Origin: CAYWVO01 sp964461835
GTDB taxonomy: Bacteria > Zixibacteria > MSB-5A5 > WJJR01 > JAJRUJ01
Length of the DNA: 21,919 nt
Direction of reading: 5' to 3'
Assembly: GCA_964461835.1 (NCBI GenBank)
Contig: CAYWVO010000050.1
Coordinates: 1 to 21,919, forward strand
Both the position numbers and the translations under genes were made by a program. This document shows positions 1 through 7,205 of this stretch, piece after piece. Each line of letters begins with the position of its first letter. Positions within the stretch are counted from its first letter, which is position 1. The notes beneath the pieces were generated by a model. It did not search any database, was not told where the DNA came from, and saw only the letters and a list, made by a program, of their open reading frames with translations.

Positions 1-16
1 GCCTCTGGCCGGATGA

Positions 17-226
17 TCGCCACGAGTAGTACGTCGACCGCGCCACGCCCAACCGGCGCAACGGCACACGGGGCAGGACCGGATCGTTTACGAGCAACGG
101 AAGCGGGTCTTGGCGGCGTTCTACCAGCGCCATCCGGAGCGGTTTGTCCGGGGCGTTCCCAAGCCGCCGGAACTACCAGGCGAAGTGTGGATTAACAAGC
201 CGGAACAGGTCGAAAGGGCAGCGTAA
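17..226 (+). pseudogene. 3' remnant of an IS3-family transposase (integrase core C-terminus)
   Basis: The frame ending at the TAA at 224-226 reads IVYEQRKRVLAAFY, then HPERFVRG, then PKPPELPGEVWINKP. This is the typical C-terminal tail of IS3-family DDE transposases (family pattern HPERFVRGRPQPPxLPxxVWINPP). Upstream the frame is closed by a TGA at 14-16, so within this window the gene is either truncated or frame-damaged; the rest of the element lies to the left. The tail ends about 15 bases before a TGTCTCA...TTGACA segment that resembles the outer end of such elements. A short ORF in another frame over the same bases is a shadow. I am fairly sure of the family, less sure that the copy is dead. 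Confidence 0.6.
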
Positions 227-240
227 CGAAAGGCAGGATT

Positions 241-259
241 TGTCTCATTTTTGTTGACA
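241..259 (+). mobile_element. Possible right end of the IS3-family element
   Basis: TGTCTCATTTTTGTTGACA begins 15 bases after the transposase stop, begins with TG and ends with CA, and carries TTGACA at 254-259. IS3-family right ends commonly lie this close to the transposase stop. The left end and target duplication are outside the window, so the exact boundary cannot be fixed. Confidence 0.35.
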
Positions 260-267
260 CATACCGC

Positions 268-295
268 TTGACAAAGGAGAATTCTGATCTATATT
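268..295 (+). promoter_or_regulatory. Sigma70-type promoter at the edge of the IS remnant
   Basis: A perfect -35 box TTGACA (268-273) is followed after 16 bases by TATATT (290-295), one base from the -10 consensus. Transcription would start near 302 and run into the Cys-rich gene at 390 and the cluster behind it. It lies next to the probable IS end, so the insertion may have brought or completed this promoter. Activity is not shown by sequence alone. Confidence 0.55.
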
Positions 296-389
296 GCCCC
301 TGTGGAAAAGCAGGTTACCGGCCGATATATGAAGTGTTGTATCACAATGACCTTGGAACTCATGTGGCAGAGAGCTGTAAGAGTTTGAA

Positions 390-833
390 ATGAAATCGCT
401 TACCCGACATATAGTCACTGCGGTGATACTCGCCACCTTAGTCAGCCCAGCGTTGAGCGAGATTTTCTGTATTGAGGGTTGCGCAGGCGGGCAGTCCAAG
501 TCGGACGCGGCGACAGTATCCTGCGATCTGAATACAGCGACAACCTGTTGCGGAACAAGCAATACCGCCTGCGCGTCAAGGGAGTTCTATCTCCCCGAGG
601 TCCGACCGGGAACCGATTGCCAGTTATGCGGTTGCTTCTCATTTGAAACCAACTTGACTTTCCTCACCTCGAAGAGCGAGAACAAATCAAACCTAGAGCG
701 TACCCACTCTAATCTCGCCGCATTAATTGGAACTGGACATTGGGAAAATTCAGCTCGTCGTTTCTCACGAATCTACTTTGTCCGAACACATGATCCGCCG
801 GTGTATTACCAGATCCACGCACTCCTGCTTTGA
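390..833 (+). CDS. Small exported Cys-rich protein (HYC_CC_PP-like)
   Basis: This is a predicted 147-aa exported protein. Residues 1-23 form a signal peptide: basic start MKSLTRH, hydrophobic core, cleavage near ALS-E. The mature part has nine cysteines (27, 31, 45, 53, 54, 61, 77, 80, 82), including a CC pair and a CQLCGC cluster, and ends with a HDPPVYYQ segment. An early Cys, a central CC and a Pro-Pro-hydrophobic tail recall small periplasmic HYC_CC_PP proteins of Bacteroidetes, which often sit near metal-efflux genes; the canonical HYC is not present, so this is only a resemblance. It lies downstream of the 268-295 promoter and 89 bases before the next gene, so it may be the first gene of the cluster. 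The RBS is weak. Function unknown; metal or thiol binding is an inference. Confidence 0.55.
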   Translation: MKSLTRHIVTAVILATLVSPALSEIFCIEGCAGGQSKSDAATVSCDLNTATTCCGTSNTACASREFYLPEVRPGTDCQLCGCFSFETNLTFLTSKSENKSNLERTHSNLAALIGTGHWENSARRFSRIYFVRTHDPPVYYQIHALLL

Positions 834-863
834 TTCTTCCACTTGTAGCATCTTTTAACCGGC

Positions 864-885
864 CCGGACGATGAAGTACGTCCGG
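864..885 (+). other. Stem-loop between the first two cluster genes
   Basis: CCGGACG (864-870) and CGTCCGG (879-885) form a perfect 7-bp stem with an 8-base loop. It is followed by AAATTTCG rather than a T-run, so it is a poor terminator. It could partly terminate or stabilise mRNA between the Cys-rich gene and the downstream genes. Confidence 0.4.
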
Positions 886-922
886 AAATTTCGTTGTCTG
901 TACCCTATTAAGGAGATAAACC

Positions 923-1699
923 ATGGCTTACGGGATTAGTAGTATTGTATTGGCTCTCCTGATTGTCGTCATGTTGAGCCTCGCCTCTTATGGCCAAAAC
1001 AACCGCGGGCGGGCGAATGCAACAGGTTTTCAGCATGTTACAGCACACGTCGACACCACCGAAACGATTTCAATCGAGAACGCAGTCTATAAGATTTTGG
1101 TCTTCCATCCTGCTTCGCGCGCCAGTTTTGGAGATCTAGAAAAATCACTTCAGGAACTAGGCTCGTCGGGAGAGGTCAAAGTACAGATTGAGTATTATCC
1201 CGCGGGCGAACCACGAACCACGGTGAAGGCCAGTAAGCTCAGGATGCGTCCTTCACCTCAGATGACTCTCGTAATATTTGAGGCCCCAAACGGCGCGGTC
1301 ACCTGGGGCGGCCCAGAGAATCGAATCGCCACGGTCAAGCCGGAATCAGCGTTTCCCTCACCACGTATGTGTGAAGTCATCAAGTCCGCTCAAAGCGGGA
1401 GAGATGTGTTGCTGGTTTTCAGCCATGATGCTGCTCCGCATGACCAGGCACTGGTGCAGGCGGCCACGGCCTATGCCAAGGATCCCGCCAACAAGGCAGA
1501 TGCATATGTGGTTGATCCCAACGATGCCGCAAATGGGGATATAGTCGAACGCACCAAACTCCCTCCTGATTCTTTGAACGATGCCCGGTTATTGCTGATG
1601 GTCGGCGGACGAGTAAGCGGCCAACTTACCGGCGAAATCACCGAACAGGATATCCAGGGATTAAAGAAGTCCTGTAGCGGAAAGGCGGGTTGTTGCTGA
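923..1699 (+). CDS. Exported protein of unknown function ending in Cys-Cys
   Basis: The 258-aa protein starts at an ATG with a strong RBS (AAGGAG, 911-916). Residues 5-22 are a hydrophobic signal or anchor segment ending around ASYG-Q, so the protein is probably periplasmic or membrane-tethered. The body shows two beta-alpha-beta stretches (around 55-125 and 160-245); the second (VLLVFSHD, later LLLMVGGRVSG) looks thioredoxin-like in pattern but has no CXXC. Cysteines are few: C150, C251, C257 and C258. The last eight residues are CSGKAGCC, so the chain ends in two cysteines. The stop codon overlaps the next start (TGATG), indicating translational coupling to the flavoprotein. Candidate roles are metal or thiol binding, or being a substrate of the flavoprotein. 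I do not recognise the family. Confidence 0.75.
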   Translation: MAYGISSIVLALLIVVMLSLASYGQNNRGRANATGFQHVTAHVDTTETISIENAVYKILVFHPASRASFGDLEKSLQELGSSGEVKVQIEYYPAGEPRTTVKASKLRMRPSPQMTLVIFEAPNGAVTWGGPENRIATVKPESAFPSPRMCEVIKSAQSGRDVLLVFSHDAAPHDQALVQAATAYAKDPANKADAYVVDPNDAANGDIVERTKLPPDSLNDARLLLMVGGRVSGQLTGEITEQDIQGLKKSCSGKAGCC

Positions 1700-2268
1700 T
1701 GTGGACAAATGTCCGGGTAGTCTTGGGCATATCTGCCAGCATGGGCATTAATTTCGTCCCGGATCTCATCGCCGCATTGCGTGAGAAAGCAGCCGAGATT
1801 GACGCCATTCTGACACCCAGCAGTAGCGAGATGGTAACTCCGCTCTACCTTGCCGGCCTGACCGGTCGGCGAGTGTATACCGACGAGTCTTATCCTGATG
1901 CCGGATGGGAAGTCCCCCACATCACATTGGTTAGAGATGCCGCCATATTTCTGGCCGTGCCCGCCACGGCGAATCTGGTCGGTAAACTAGCCCATGGTAT
2001 CGCCGACAATCTATTGACCACTGCCTTTCTGGCTTGTCGTGCACCCCGTATCGTCTGCCCGGCGATGCATCCGCTCATGTGGCAAGATCCGATATTGCAG
2101 GGTAACGTCACAATCCTGCAAGAGAACGGCGTGTTGATTGTAAAACCCGTTTATGGTCTTTGCGTTTCGGGAGACGAAGGAGTCGGTGCCATGGCGCCAC
2201 CTCGTGATATTCTTCACACCATTGAACGAGTTCTTGGTTTTACCGAGCCAAAAGAGGAAAGACAATGA
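1699..2268 (+). CDS. HFCD-family flavoprotein (phosphopantothenoylcysteine decarboxylase-like)
   Basis: A 189-aa cytoplasmic flavoprotein of the homo-oligomeric flavin-containing Cys decarboxylase superfamily (CoaC, EpiD, UbiX-like fold). Visible motifs are the N-terminal GISAS (10-14), a conserved His (H74 in EVPH), PATANLVGKLAHGIADN in place of the PASANT flavin loop (88-104), PAMHPLMW (121-128) and a C-terminal SGDEGVGAMA (157-166). Two CoaC catalytic positions differ: PAMN has become PAMH (H124), and the ACGD cysteine is Ser (VSGD, S157), with C155 nearby. It is therefore unlikely to be an ordinary CoaC. The ATG at 1699 overlaps the upstream stop; a TTG at 1690 is an alternative. The gene overlaps the permease by 4 bases (ATGA). 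A cysteine-decarboxylating or other flavin chemistry tied to the transporter is possible but unproven. Confidence 0.8.
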   Translation: MWTNVRVVLGISASMGINFVPDLIAALREKAAEIDAILTPSSSEMVTPLYLAGLTGRRVYTDESYPDAGWEVPHITLVRDAAIFLAVPATANLVGKLAHGIADNLLTTAFLACRAPRIVCPAMHPLMWQDPILQGNVTILQENGVLIVKPVYGLCVSGDEGVGAMAPPRDILHTIERVLGFTEPKEERQ

Positions 2269-3476
2269 ACGTTTTCAAAGTAGTGCTGAGGGAATTGACG
2301 CAAAGGAAAAGCCAGCTAGTGACCAGCTTGATCGCTGTCGTGATGGGTATTGCGGTAATTGTTGGTATCCGCTCCATTACTTACTATAGTGAGAAAGCGA
2401 TTGCCCTGGAAATGGATGCGCTGGGTGCAAATGTATTGATCCTGCCCAAGGGTGTTACGGTCGATGATTACTACCGTGCCGACCTTAGTAACGAAACGAT
2501 TCCCGAAACTTATGTTGATGATATCCTCAATTCTGGCCTGCAAGGCGTCGATAACCTGTCACCCAAGCTGTCTGTTTCTGCCTCGGTTAACGGCCGGGAG
2601 ACGATCATTACCGGGATAAAACCGCGTGAGGAATTCCTGGCGAAGCCGGTGTGGGAGATGGCCGGGAATATTTTTGAAACGCCTGTCGGTTGCGCCGCGC
2701 CTGCCGGAACTTCGCCAAAGAACCCTGAGGCTGTTGATCAACGCAGCACAATAGATGCGCTCCCGGTTGATGGTCTGCTACTCGGAAGTGACATTGCGAC
2801 TGTCCTGGACCTGGAGGCTGGTGCGACCGCCGACATCAACGGTGAATCGTTCACGGTTACAGATGTCCTCCCACCCAGTGGAACCGTTGACGATGGCCGG
2901 GTTTTTGTTCATCTGTCTGTTGTCCAGCGCATGAGTGAACAACCCGGGCGTATCAATGCAATTGAGATGATGGGGTGCTGCGAGCAAATCTCCGGCGGCT
3001 TGATCAGTGGCTTAAACCGTACATTGCCGGACGCAAAGGTCGTCACAATCGAGCAGATTATCTCCACGCAACAGCGGACGAACCGGATGATGGACCGTTT
3101 TGGGTTGATCTTTTTGGTAATCATCCTGGTGGTCGGCGGTGTGTCCATCGCCAATTATATGTTTGCCAATGTCTATGAACGACGCCGTGAAGTCGGAATT
3201 CTGGTGGCCCTTGGTGCGGGGCGTGGAATTGTGCAGAAGATTTTCATTTTAAAAGCAATCTTATTGGGGTTGGTCGGCGGATTCGGTGGATTCATCGTCG
3301 GCTCGGCGTTGGCCATCGTTCTGGGTCCCGCAATAGCGGGTATGCCGGCCAATCCGAGAGTCGAGTGGTTGGCTTACAGCATTGGAATCTCAGTCGTGTT
3401 GTCCCTTGCTGCTTCTATTACCCCGGTGTATCGGGCAGCTAAACTTGATCCTTTCGATACATTGCAAGAGGTGTAG
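2265..3476 (+). CDS. FtsX/MacB-type ABC transporter permease
   Basis: The 403-aa permease has the MacB/LolC layout: TM1 at about 18-36, a long extracytoplasmic domain (about 40-275), then three helices at roughly 279-300, 325-350 and 366-388. The FtsX signature region ANVYERRREVGILVALGA follows TM2, and the end TPVYRAAKLDPFDTLQEV is typical of the family. The periplasmic domain contains an adjacent cysteine pair in MMGCCEQI (C238, C239), not a usual MacB feature. The start overlaps the flavoprotein stop (ATGA) and the ATPase follows after 4 bases. MacB-type systems do not pump substrates across the inner membrane but use mechanotransmission to move periplasmic substrates or lipoproteins; the substrate here is unknown. 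The CC pair, together with those in the upstream exported proteins, suggests a thiol- or metal-linked substrate. Confidence 0.9.
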   Translation: MNVFKVVLRELTQRKSQLVTSLIAVVMGIAVIVGIRSITYYSEKAIALEMDALGANVLILPKGVTVDDYYRADLSNETIPETYVDDILNSGLQGVDNLSPKLSVSASVNGRETIITGIKPREEFLAKPVWEMAGNIFETPVGCAAPAGTSPKNPEAVDQRSTIDALPVDGLLLGSDIATVLDLEAGATADINGESFTVTDVLPPSGTVDDGRVFVHLSVVQRMSEQPGRINAIEMMGCCEQISGGLISGLNRTLPDAKVVTIEQIISTQQRTNRMMDRFGLIFLVIILVVGGVSIANYMFANVYERRREVGILVALGAGRGIVQKIFILKAILLGLVGGFGGFIVGSALAIVLGPAIAGMPANPRVEWLAYSIGISVVLSLAASITPVYRAAKLDPFDTLQEV

Positions 3477-3480
3477 TTTC

Positions 3481-4149
3481 ATGATAAAAGTAGTGAACCT
3501 GGTCAAAGAATTCAGGCTCAATTCGCAGGCCGTTCGGGCGCTCGATGAGTTCAATGCGGAGATCGAGGATGGCGAATTCGTCAGTGTTACCGGACCATCC
3601 GGGAGCGGGAAATCAACTTTGCTTATGTCGTTGGGCGGGCTGGTCCGTCCAACGTCCGGCAATGTGTTATACGATGGAATTGATATATACAGTCAGTCCC
3701 CTGACTGGCAGGCGCAGTTCAGGAAAAACACCGTTGGCTTTGTTTTTCAACAATTTCATTTGATTCCCTACCTGACTGCCTGGGAAAATGTCGCGTTGCC
3801 GCTCATGCTCAGTGGGAATCACTCAAATCAGCACAAGGAGATAGCTGTCAGTCACCTAGAGCGGATGAGACTGGACTCCAGATTAGATCATAAACCGTCC
3901 CAACTATCGGTCGGCCAGCAGCAGCGGGTAGCCATGGCTCGCACACTGGTCACCAATCCCAAAGTCATTCTGGCCGACGAACCGACGGGTAACCTCGATC
4001 CTAATTTGGCGCAAGATTTGGTGGATTTATTGACGGATTTGAACGAGGAAGGTAAGACAATCGTCCTGGTGACGCATTCCCGGGAGGTTGCCACCGCAGG
4101 CAGTCGGCGGTTGCAGCTATACGACGGCAGGACCCAAGAACTCGCTTGA
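3481..4149 (+). CDS. ABC transporter ATPase, LolD/MacB type
   Basis: A 222-aa nucleotide-binding subunit. Walker A is GPSGSGKS (38-45), the Q-loop is VFQQFHL, the signature is LSVGQQQR (142-149), Walker B with D-loop is VILADEPTGNLD (162-173), and the switch His is H199 (LVTHS). Length and the EPTGNLD motif are typical of the LolD/MacB/FtsE group that pairs with FtsX-type permeases. The ATG at 3481 gives the standard N-terminus (MIKVVNLVKEF); the frame is open further upstream but overlaps the permease. It is the last gene of the cluster; no clear terminator is visible after it. It would power the permease upstream. Confidence 0.93.
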   Translation: MIKVVNLVKEFRLNSQAVRALDEFNAEIEDGEFVSVTGPSGSGKSTLLMSLGGLVRPTSGNVLYDGIDIYSQSPDWQAQFRKNTVGFVFQQFHLIPYLTAWENVALPLMLSGNHSNQHKEIAVSHLERMRLDSRLDHKPSQLSVGQQQRVAMARTLVTNPKVILADEPTGNLDPNLAQDLVDLLTDLNEEGKTIVLVTHSREVATAGSRRLQLYDGRTQELA

Positions 4150-4262
4150 GTGTGACTGCTTGGACGCGGTTGTGTAACACTGAAAGCAAGCGGTTTCCTG
4201 AGTACCAAAGCTCCTGCGAATATTTTACGTAGCAGTCCCGGAACTGCTGATACTCCTTCATT

Positions 4263-4484
4263 TTATCCTATTCGGCTCCGGTATAAAGGACAAACTGGAT
4301 GTGCCTTATCTAAGCTGTGTTCCATATTCTTCTCTTGATAGATGCGCGCCGGACAATAATCGCACTCTGTAAACGGCTGGCGCTCACGGTATTCGCCACA
4401 ACCTGAGGCCTCATATGCCTTGGTTACTTCACTTAGTGTGGACTTGCTTAGGTCACCTATTCTAAGGAGCGTCTGGTGGTGCAT
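4263..4484 (-). CDS. Possible small Cys protein (73 aa), unknown
   Basis: This minus-strand frame encodes 73 residues with C29, C41, C44 and C65, including ECDYCP and HPVCPLY, a spacing that could bind zinc or an iron-sulphur cluster. AAAGGGA lies about 11 bases upstream of the ATG. It converges with the ABC ATPase gene and shadows nothing on the other strand. I recognise no family, and an ORF of this size can occur by chance. Confidence 0.35.
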   Translation of the reverse strand: MHHQTLLRIGDLSKSTLSEVTKAYEASGCGEYRERQPFTECDYCPARIYQEKNMEHSLDKAHPVCPLYRSRIG

Positions 4485-4878
4485 GGATATACAATTCCCT
4501 TTGAGTCAATTGTTATCATGCTGTTTCTGTGTAGTTTGCACCGTGTGTCACCGGTCGGGTTTAACGTGACCCTACGTGGACGGTTTTACGTGGCCGCCGA
4601 CCTGAATTGTGTGAAGTGCTATTGGGGAAAAGAGAATCCGGCAATCTCCTAATGAGAGGCGCCAAGGAATAACGTCCTCATGTTGAGCTGGCCGTATAGC
4701 AAGATTCTACGAACGTTGTTTTAACCTCATAATCCTTCCCAAGTCAATGACATGCGTTAGGATAGGCACCTTTCCTAGTTTGTTGGGTACAGTTCCCACC
4801 TCCGGCATGTACTTGAAGATACCCAAGGAAAATAATGATCGCGAATTCCCGCTCGGAGGGTGCTTACCCGCGTTGGCG
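4485..4878. other. Intergenic stretch with no recognisable gene
   Basis: These 394 bases hold no ORF with a credible start and RBS, no tRNA and no clear terminator for the haem operon that ends at its right edge. Short direct repeats of ACGTGG (around 4575-4600) and weak GC-rich inverted segments are present but unconvincing. It may contain the promoter for the small minus-strand ORF to its left. Confidence 0.4.
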
Positions 4879-6261
4879 TTATCTCCGGGTTTCAGGTAAT
4901 GATTCTACCACCCGGTGTGCTTGTTTCACGCAGTCGTTGAGGCTGATGCCATAATAGGCGTTGCCGACGAGATGGAGATGCCCCAGCCGTTGTAACTCCT
5001 GTTCGATGCCATGAAGTTTCTTACGGTGACCAATGACGAATTGCGGGATACCGCGATGCCATTGGTATACTTTGGCAATTTGCGGAGCGGAACGGAGACC
5101 GACAATCTCATTCAGATCATTGCAGGTTTGGGCGATGAGTTCATCGTCCGACCGGTCTTTCACTGAGTGGTTACCATCCCCACCCAGCATCGTCCGAAAC
5201 TGCACAGAGCCCTGAGGTGCTCGCTCAGCGAAGATCGACGAGGTCCAGATTGAGCCCAGGATGCTTTTGCGTTCTTTGTGCGGTACCAAAAAGCCAAAAC
5301 CGTCCAGGGGATGCACTACGTCTGTCTGGGCAAACCCGAGGCACACCACCGCAATTGGGGCGTAAGGGATTGCAGACAACTGTTCCGCGAGTGTTGATGA
5401 TAATTCAGTGACGATATCGGCAGCGCGATACGCCGGAGTGGCGATAATTGCCTCTCGTGCATTGATCGATTGCCCTCGGACCGAATGCAAAATACATGTA
5501 TCGCCTTGGCGGGCAATAGAATCAATTGGTTGATCAGTTTGGATAAACTCGGAGTATCGATTTTCAAACCGCTCGATTAATCGATACAGCCCGCCATAAA
5601 ACGACGTCAACCAGCCGGCCGGTCCCGCCGGTCCGCCGGTTTTCTGCTTGTTCTTTTTCGCCGCGCGCTTTTTGGCGATCATTGCTTTCACGAGCGAGCC
5701 GTAGCGGGATTCCATTTCGTGCATAATGGGGAAGCATGATTGCAGCGAGAGGCGATCCGCTAGGCCGCCGTACACGCCGGAGACCATCGGCTGCACCAGA
5801 TAATCGGCGGCTTCTCTGCCGATGCGCCGACTGGCGAAATCATAGATTGACTCATCGTCGGTTGCACGCGCCCGCACGAATGGTTCTTTCAGAATTCGCA
5901 GTCGGCCGCGTAAGCTCAGAATATCCGATCCCATGAACTTAAGGGGCGACATGGGGACTTCCCGGAGACGGCCCCCCCGCAGGATGAAGCGTTTCCGTAC
6001 GTTGGCGTTGGCGCGTTCGAGAGTGTCCTCAAGGCCTAACTCGCTGCAGAGCTGCAAGGTCAGCGGTTCGCGGTCCAAAAAGCCGTTCGGGCCTGAATCG
6101 AAACTTTGGCCGTCAATTAATTCGGTACCGATTGTCCCGCCGAGGCGTGTGTCGGCCTCAAGCAGTTGGACATTTAACTCCGGTCGCCGTGTCCGCAGAA
6201 AATGCAGTGCGGACAAGCCGGATATCCCCCCGCCGACAATGGCAACATCAGAGGTCGGCAT
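4879..6261 (-). CDS. hemG: FAD-dependent protoporphyrinogen oxidase (HemY-type)
   Basis: The 460-aa enzyme oxidises protoporphyrinogen IX to protoporphyrin IX using FAD and oxygen (the gene is called hemG or hemY). The N-terminus carries the Rossmann motif VAIVGGGISGLSALHFL and the ribose-binding acid in VQLLEAD, then GGTIGTE. SFDSGPNGFL and VQPMVSGVYGG follow, and the C-terminal FAD segment LVGNAYYGISLNDCV is typical of PPOX. The frame is open further upstream, but the ATG at 6261 starts directly before the FAD motif and overlaps the hemH end by 14 bases. Residues near 226-242 form a Lys-rich insert (KKRAAKKNKQK), variable in this family. In a coproporphyrin-dependent pathway this family instead acts on coproporphyrinogen; the adjacent hemN argues for the protoporphyrin route. 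Confidence 0.92.
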   Translation of the reverse strand: MPTSDVAIVGGGISGLSALHFLRTRRPELNVQLLEADTRLGGTIGTELIDGQSFDSGPNGFLDREPLTLQLCSELGLEDTLERANANVRKRFILRGGRLREVPMSPLKFMGSDILSLRGRLRILKEPFVRARATDDESIYDFASRRIGREAADYLVQPMVSGVYGGLADRLSLQSCFPIMHEMESRYGSLVKAMIAKKRAAKKNKQKTGGPAGPAGWLTSFYGGLYRLIERFENRYSEFIQTDQPIDSIARQGDTCILHSVRGQSINAREAIIATPAYRAADIVTELSSTLAEQLSAIPYAPIAVVCLGFAQTDVVHPLDGFGFLVPHKERKSILGSIWTSSIFAERAPQGSVQFRTMLGGDGNHSVKDRSDDELIAQTCNDLNEIVGLRSAPQIAKVYQWHRGIPQFVIGHRKKLHGIEQELQRLGHLHLVGNAYYGISLNDCVKQAHRVVESLPETRR

Positions 6262-7204
6262 GCTGTGGGATCCTCTCTGCGACGAGGTCGGCAAGCACGC
6301 GGCCGAACCGGGGATCATCGTTGAACATCGGCAGACGATAGAGGCGATCGGAATTGCCGACCTTTTGGGGTAATTCGATATCCAATTCGTAGAGCGTTTC
6401 AATATGGTCACAGACAAACGCAATCGGGACCAGGCAGATGCGCCGGCTGGACTCCGCCAGCAGCCGCCTGCTCTCCGCTACGCTATCCGGTCCGACCCAG
6501 GTGACCGGCCCGGTGCGGCTTTGGAACGAGACATAATATTCCCGGCCCGCTCCGGCCAGTTCGGCAGTTCGCCGCACCCGATCGACGTACGGATCGCCTT
6601 CCTCAACAAACTTTTGCGGCAGCGAGTGGGCGGTAAATAACAGAAAATCATCCGGTTTAGTGTGCTTGTCGATGTATTCGCGTAGCAGATCGATATAGGG
6701 CTGATACTCGTGGAAGTCCTCGATCAGTTCCCAGGTCAGTTCACCAAATTGTTGGAGAGAACGTTTTAATTCCAGGACACTCGAACCCGTGGTTGCCCGG
6801 CTGTATTGTGGATACATGGGCAAGATAATGCAATGCTTGCAGCCATCATGATGTATCTGTTTGATGATGTCGGGAATCGTCGGATGATAATAGCGCATTG
6901 CCGTGTAGCACCTTGTCTCGTGACCCTGATTGCGCAATTCGGCTTCAATGATTTTTGCCTGGGATTCGGTCCAATGCAAAAGCGGTGAGGCGCCGCCGAT
7001 TAACCGGTAATGGGCCGCCACTTTTTTGCTGCGCAAACGCGAAATCGACCAGGCAAAGGGTTTTTGGAATAATGCTCCACCGGGAAGTTGAATGAGCGAG
7101 CGATCAGAAAAGATATTCTGCAAATATTGCGGGATTGCTTCCAACGAGTCCGGCCCACCCATCGCGAGCAAGAGCACGGCAACGCGTCGGTTTGTAGACG
7201 GCAC
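6248..7204 (-). CDS. hemH: Ferrochelatase
   Basis: Ferrochelatase inserts Fe(II) into protoporphyrin IX, the last step to protohaem. The protein has the N-terminal VAVLLLAMGGPDSLEAIPQYL, YPQYSRATTGSS, the catalytic His in FTAHSLP (H193), SFQSRTGPVTWVGPDS, and the His/Glu pair in FVCDHIETLYELDIE (H267, E269). I prefer the GTG at 7204 (318 aa): it follows the hemN stop directly and has GAGGA 9 bases upstream. An ATG at 7258 would add 18 non-conserved residues, overlap hemN by 53 bases and has no RBS. The 3' end overlaps hemG by 14 bases, so the two are probably translated together. Confidence 0.93.
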   Translation of the reverse strand: MPSTNRRVAVLLLAMGGPDSLEAIPQYLQNIFSDRSLIQLPGGALFQKPFAWSISRLRSKKVAAHYRLIGGASPLLHWTESQAKIIEAELRNQGHETRCYTAMRYYHPTIPDIIKQIHHDGCKHCIILPMYPQYSRATTGSSVLELKRSLQQFGELTWELIEDFHEYQPYIDLLREYIDKHTKPDDFLLFTAHSLPQKFVEEGDPYVDRVRRTAELAGAGREYYVSFQSRTGPVTWVGPDSVAESRRLLAESSRRICLVPIAFVCDHIETLYELDIELPQKVGNSDRLYRLPMFNDDPRFGRVLADLVAERIPQHADL

Positions 7205-7205
7205 C

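Noticed and set aside
4001..4261. 86-aa minus-strand ORF following the small Cys ORF
   Set aside because: More than half lies antisense within the ABC ATPase gene, and its composition is that of a shadow frame.
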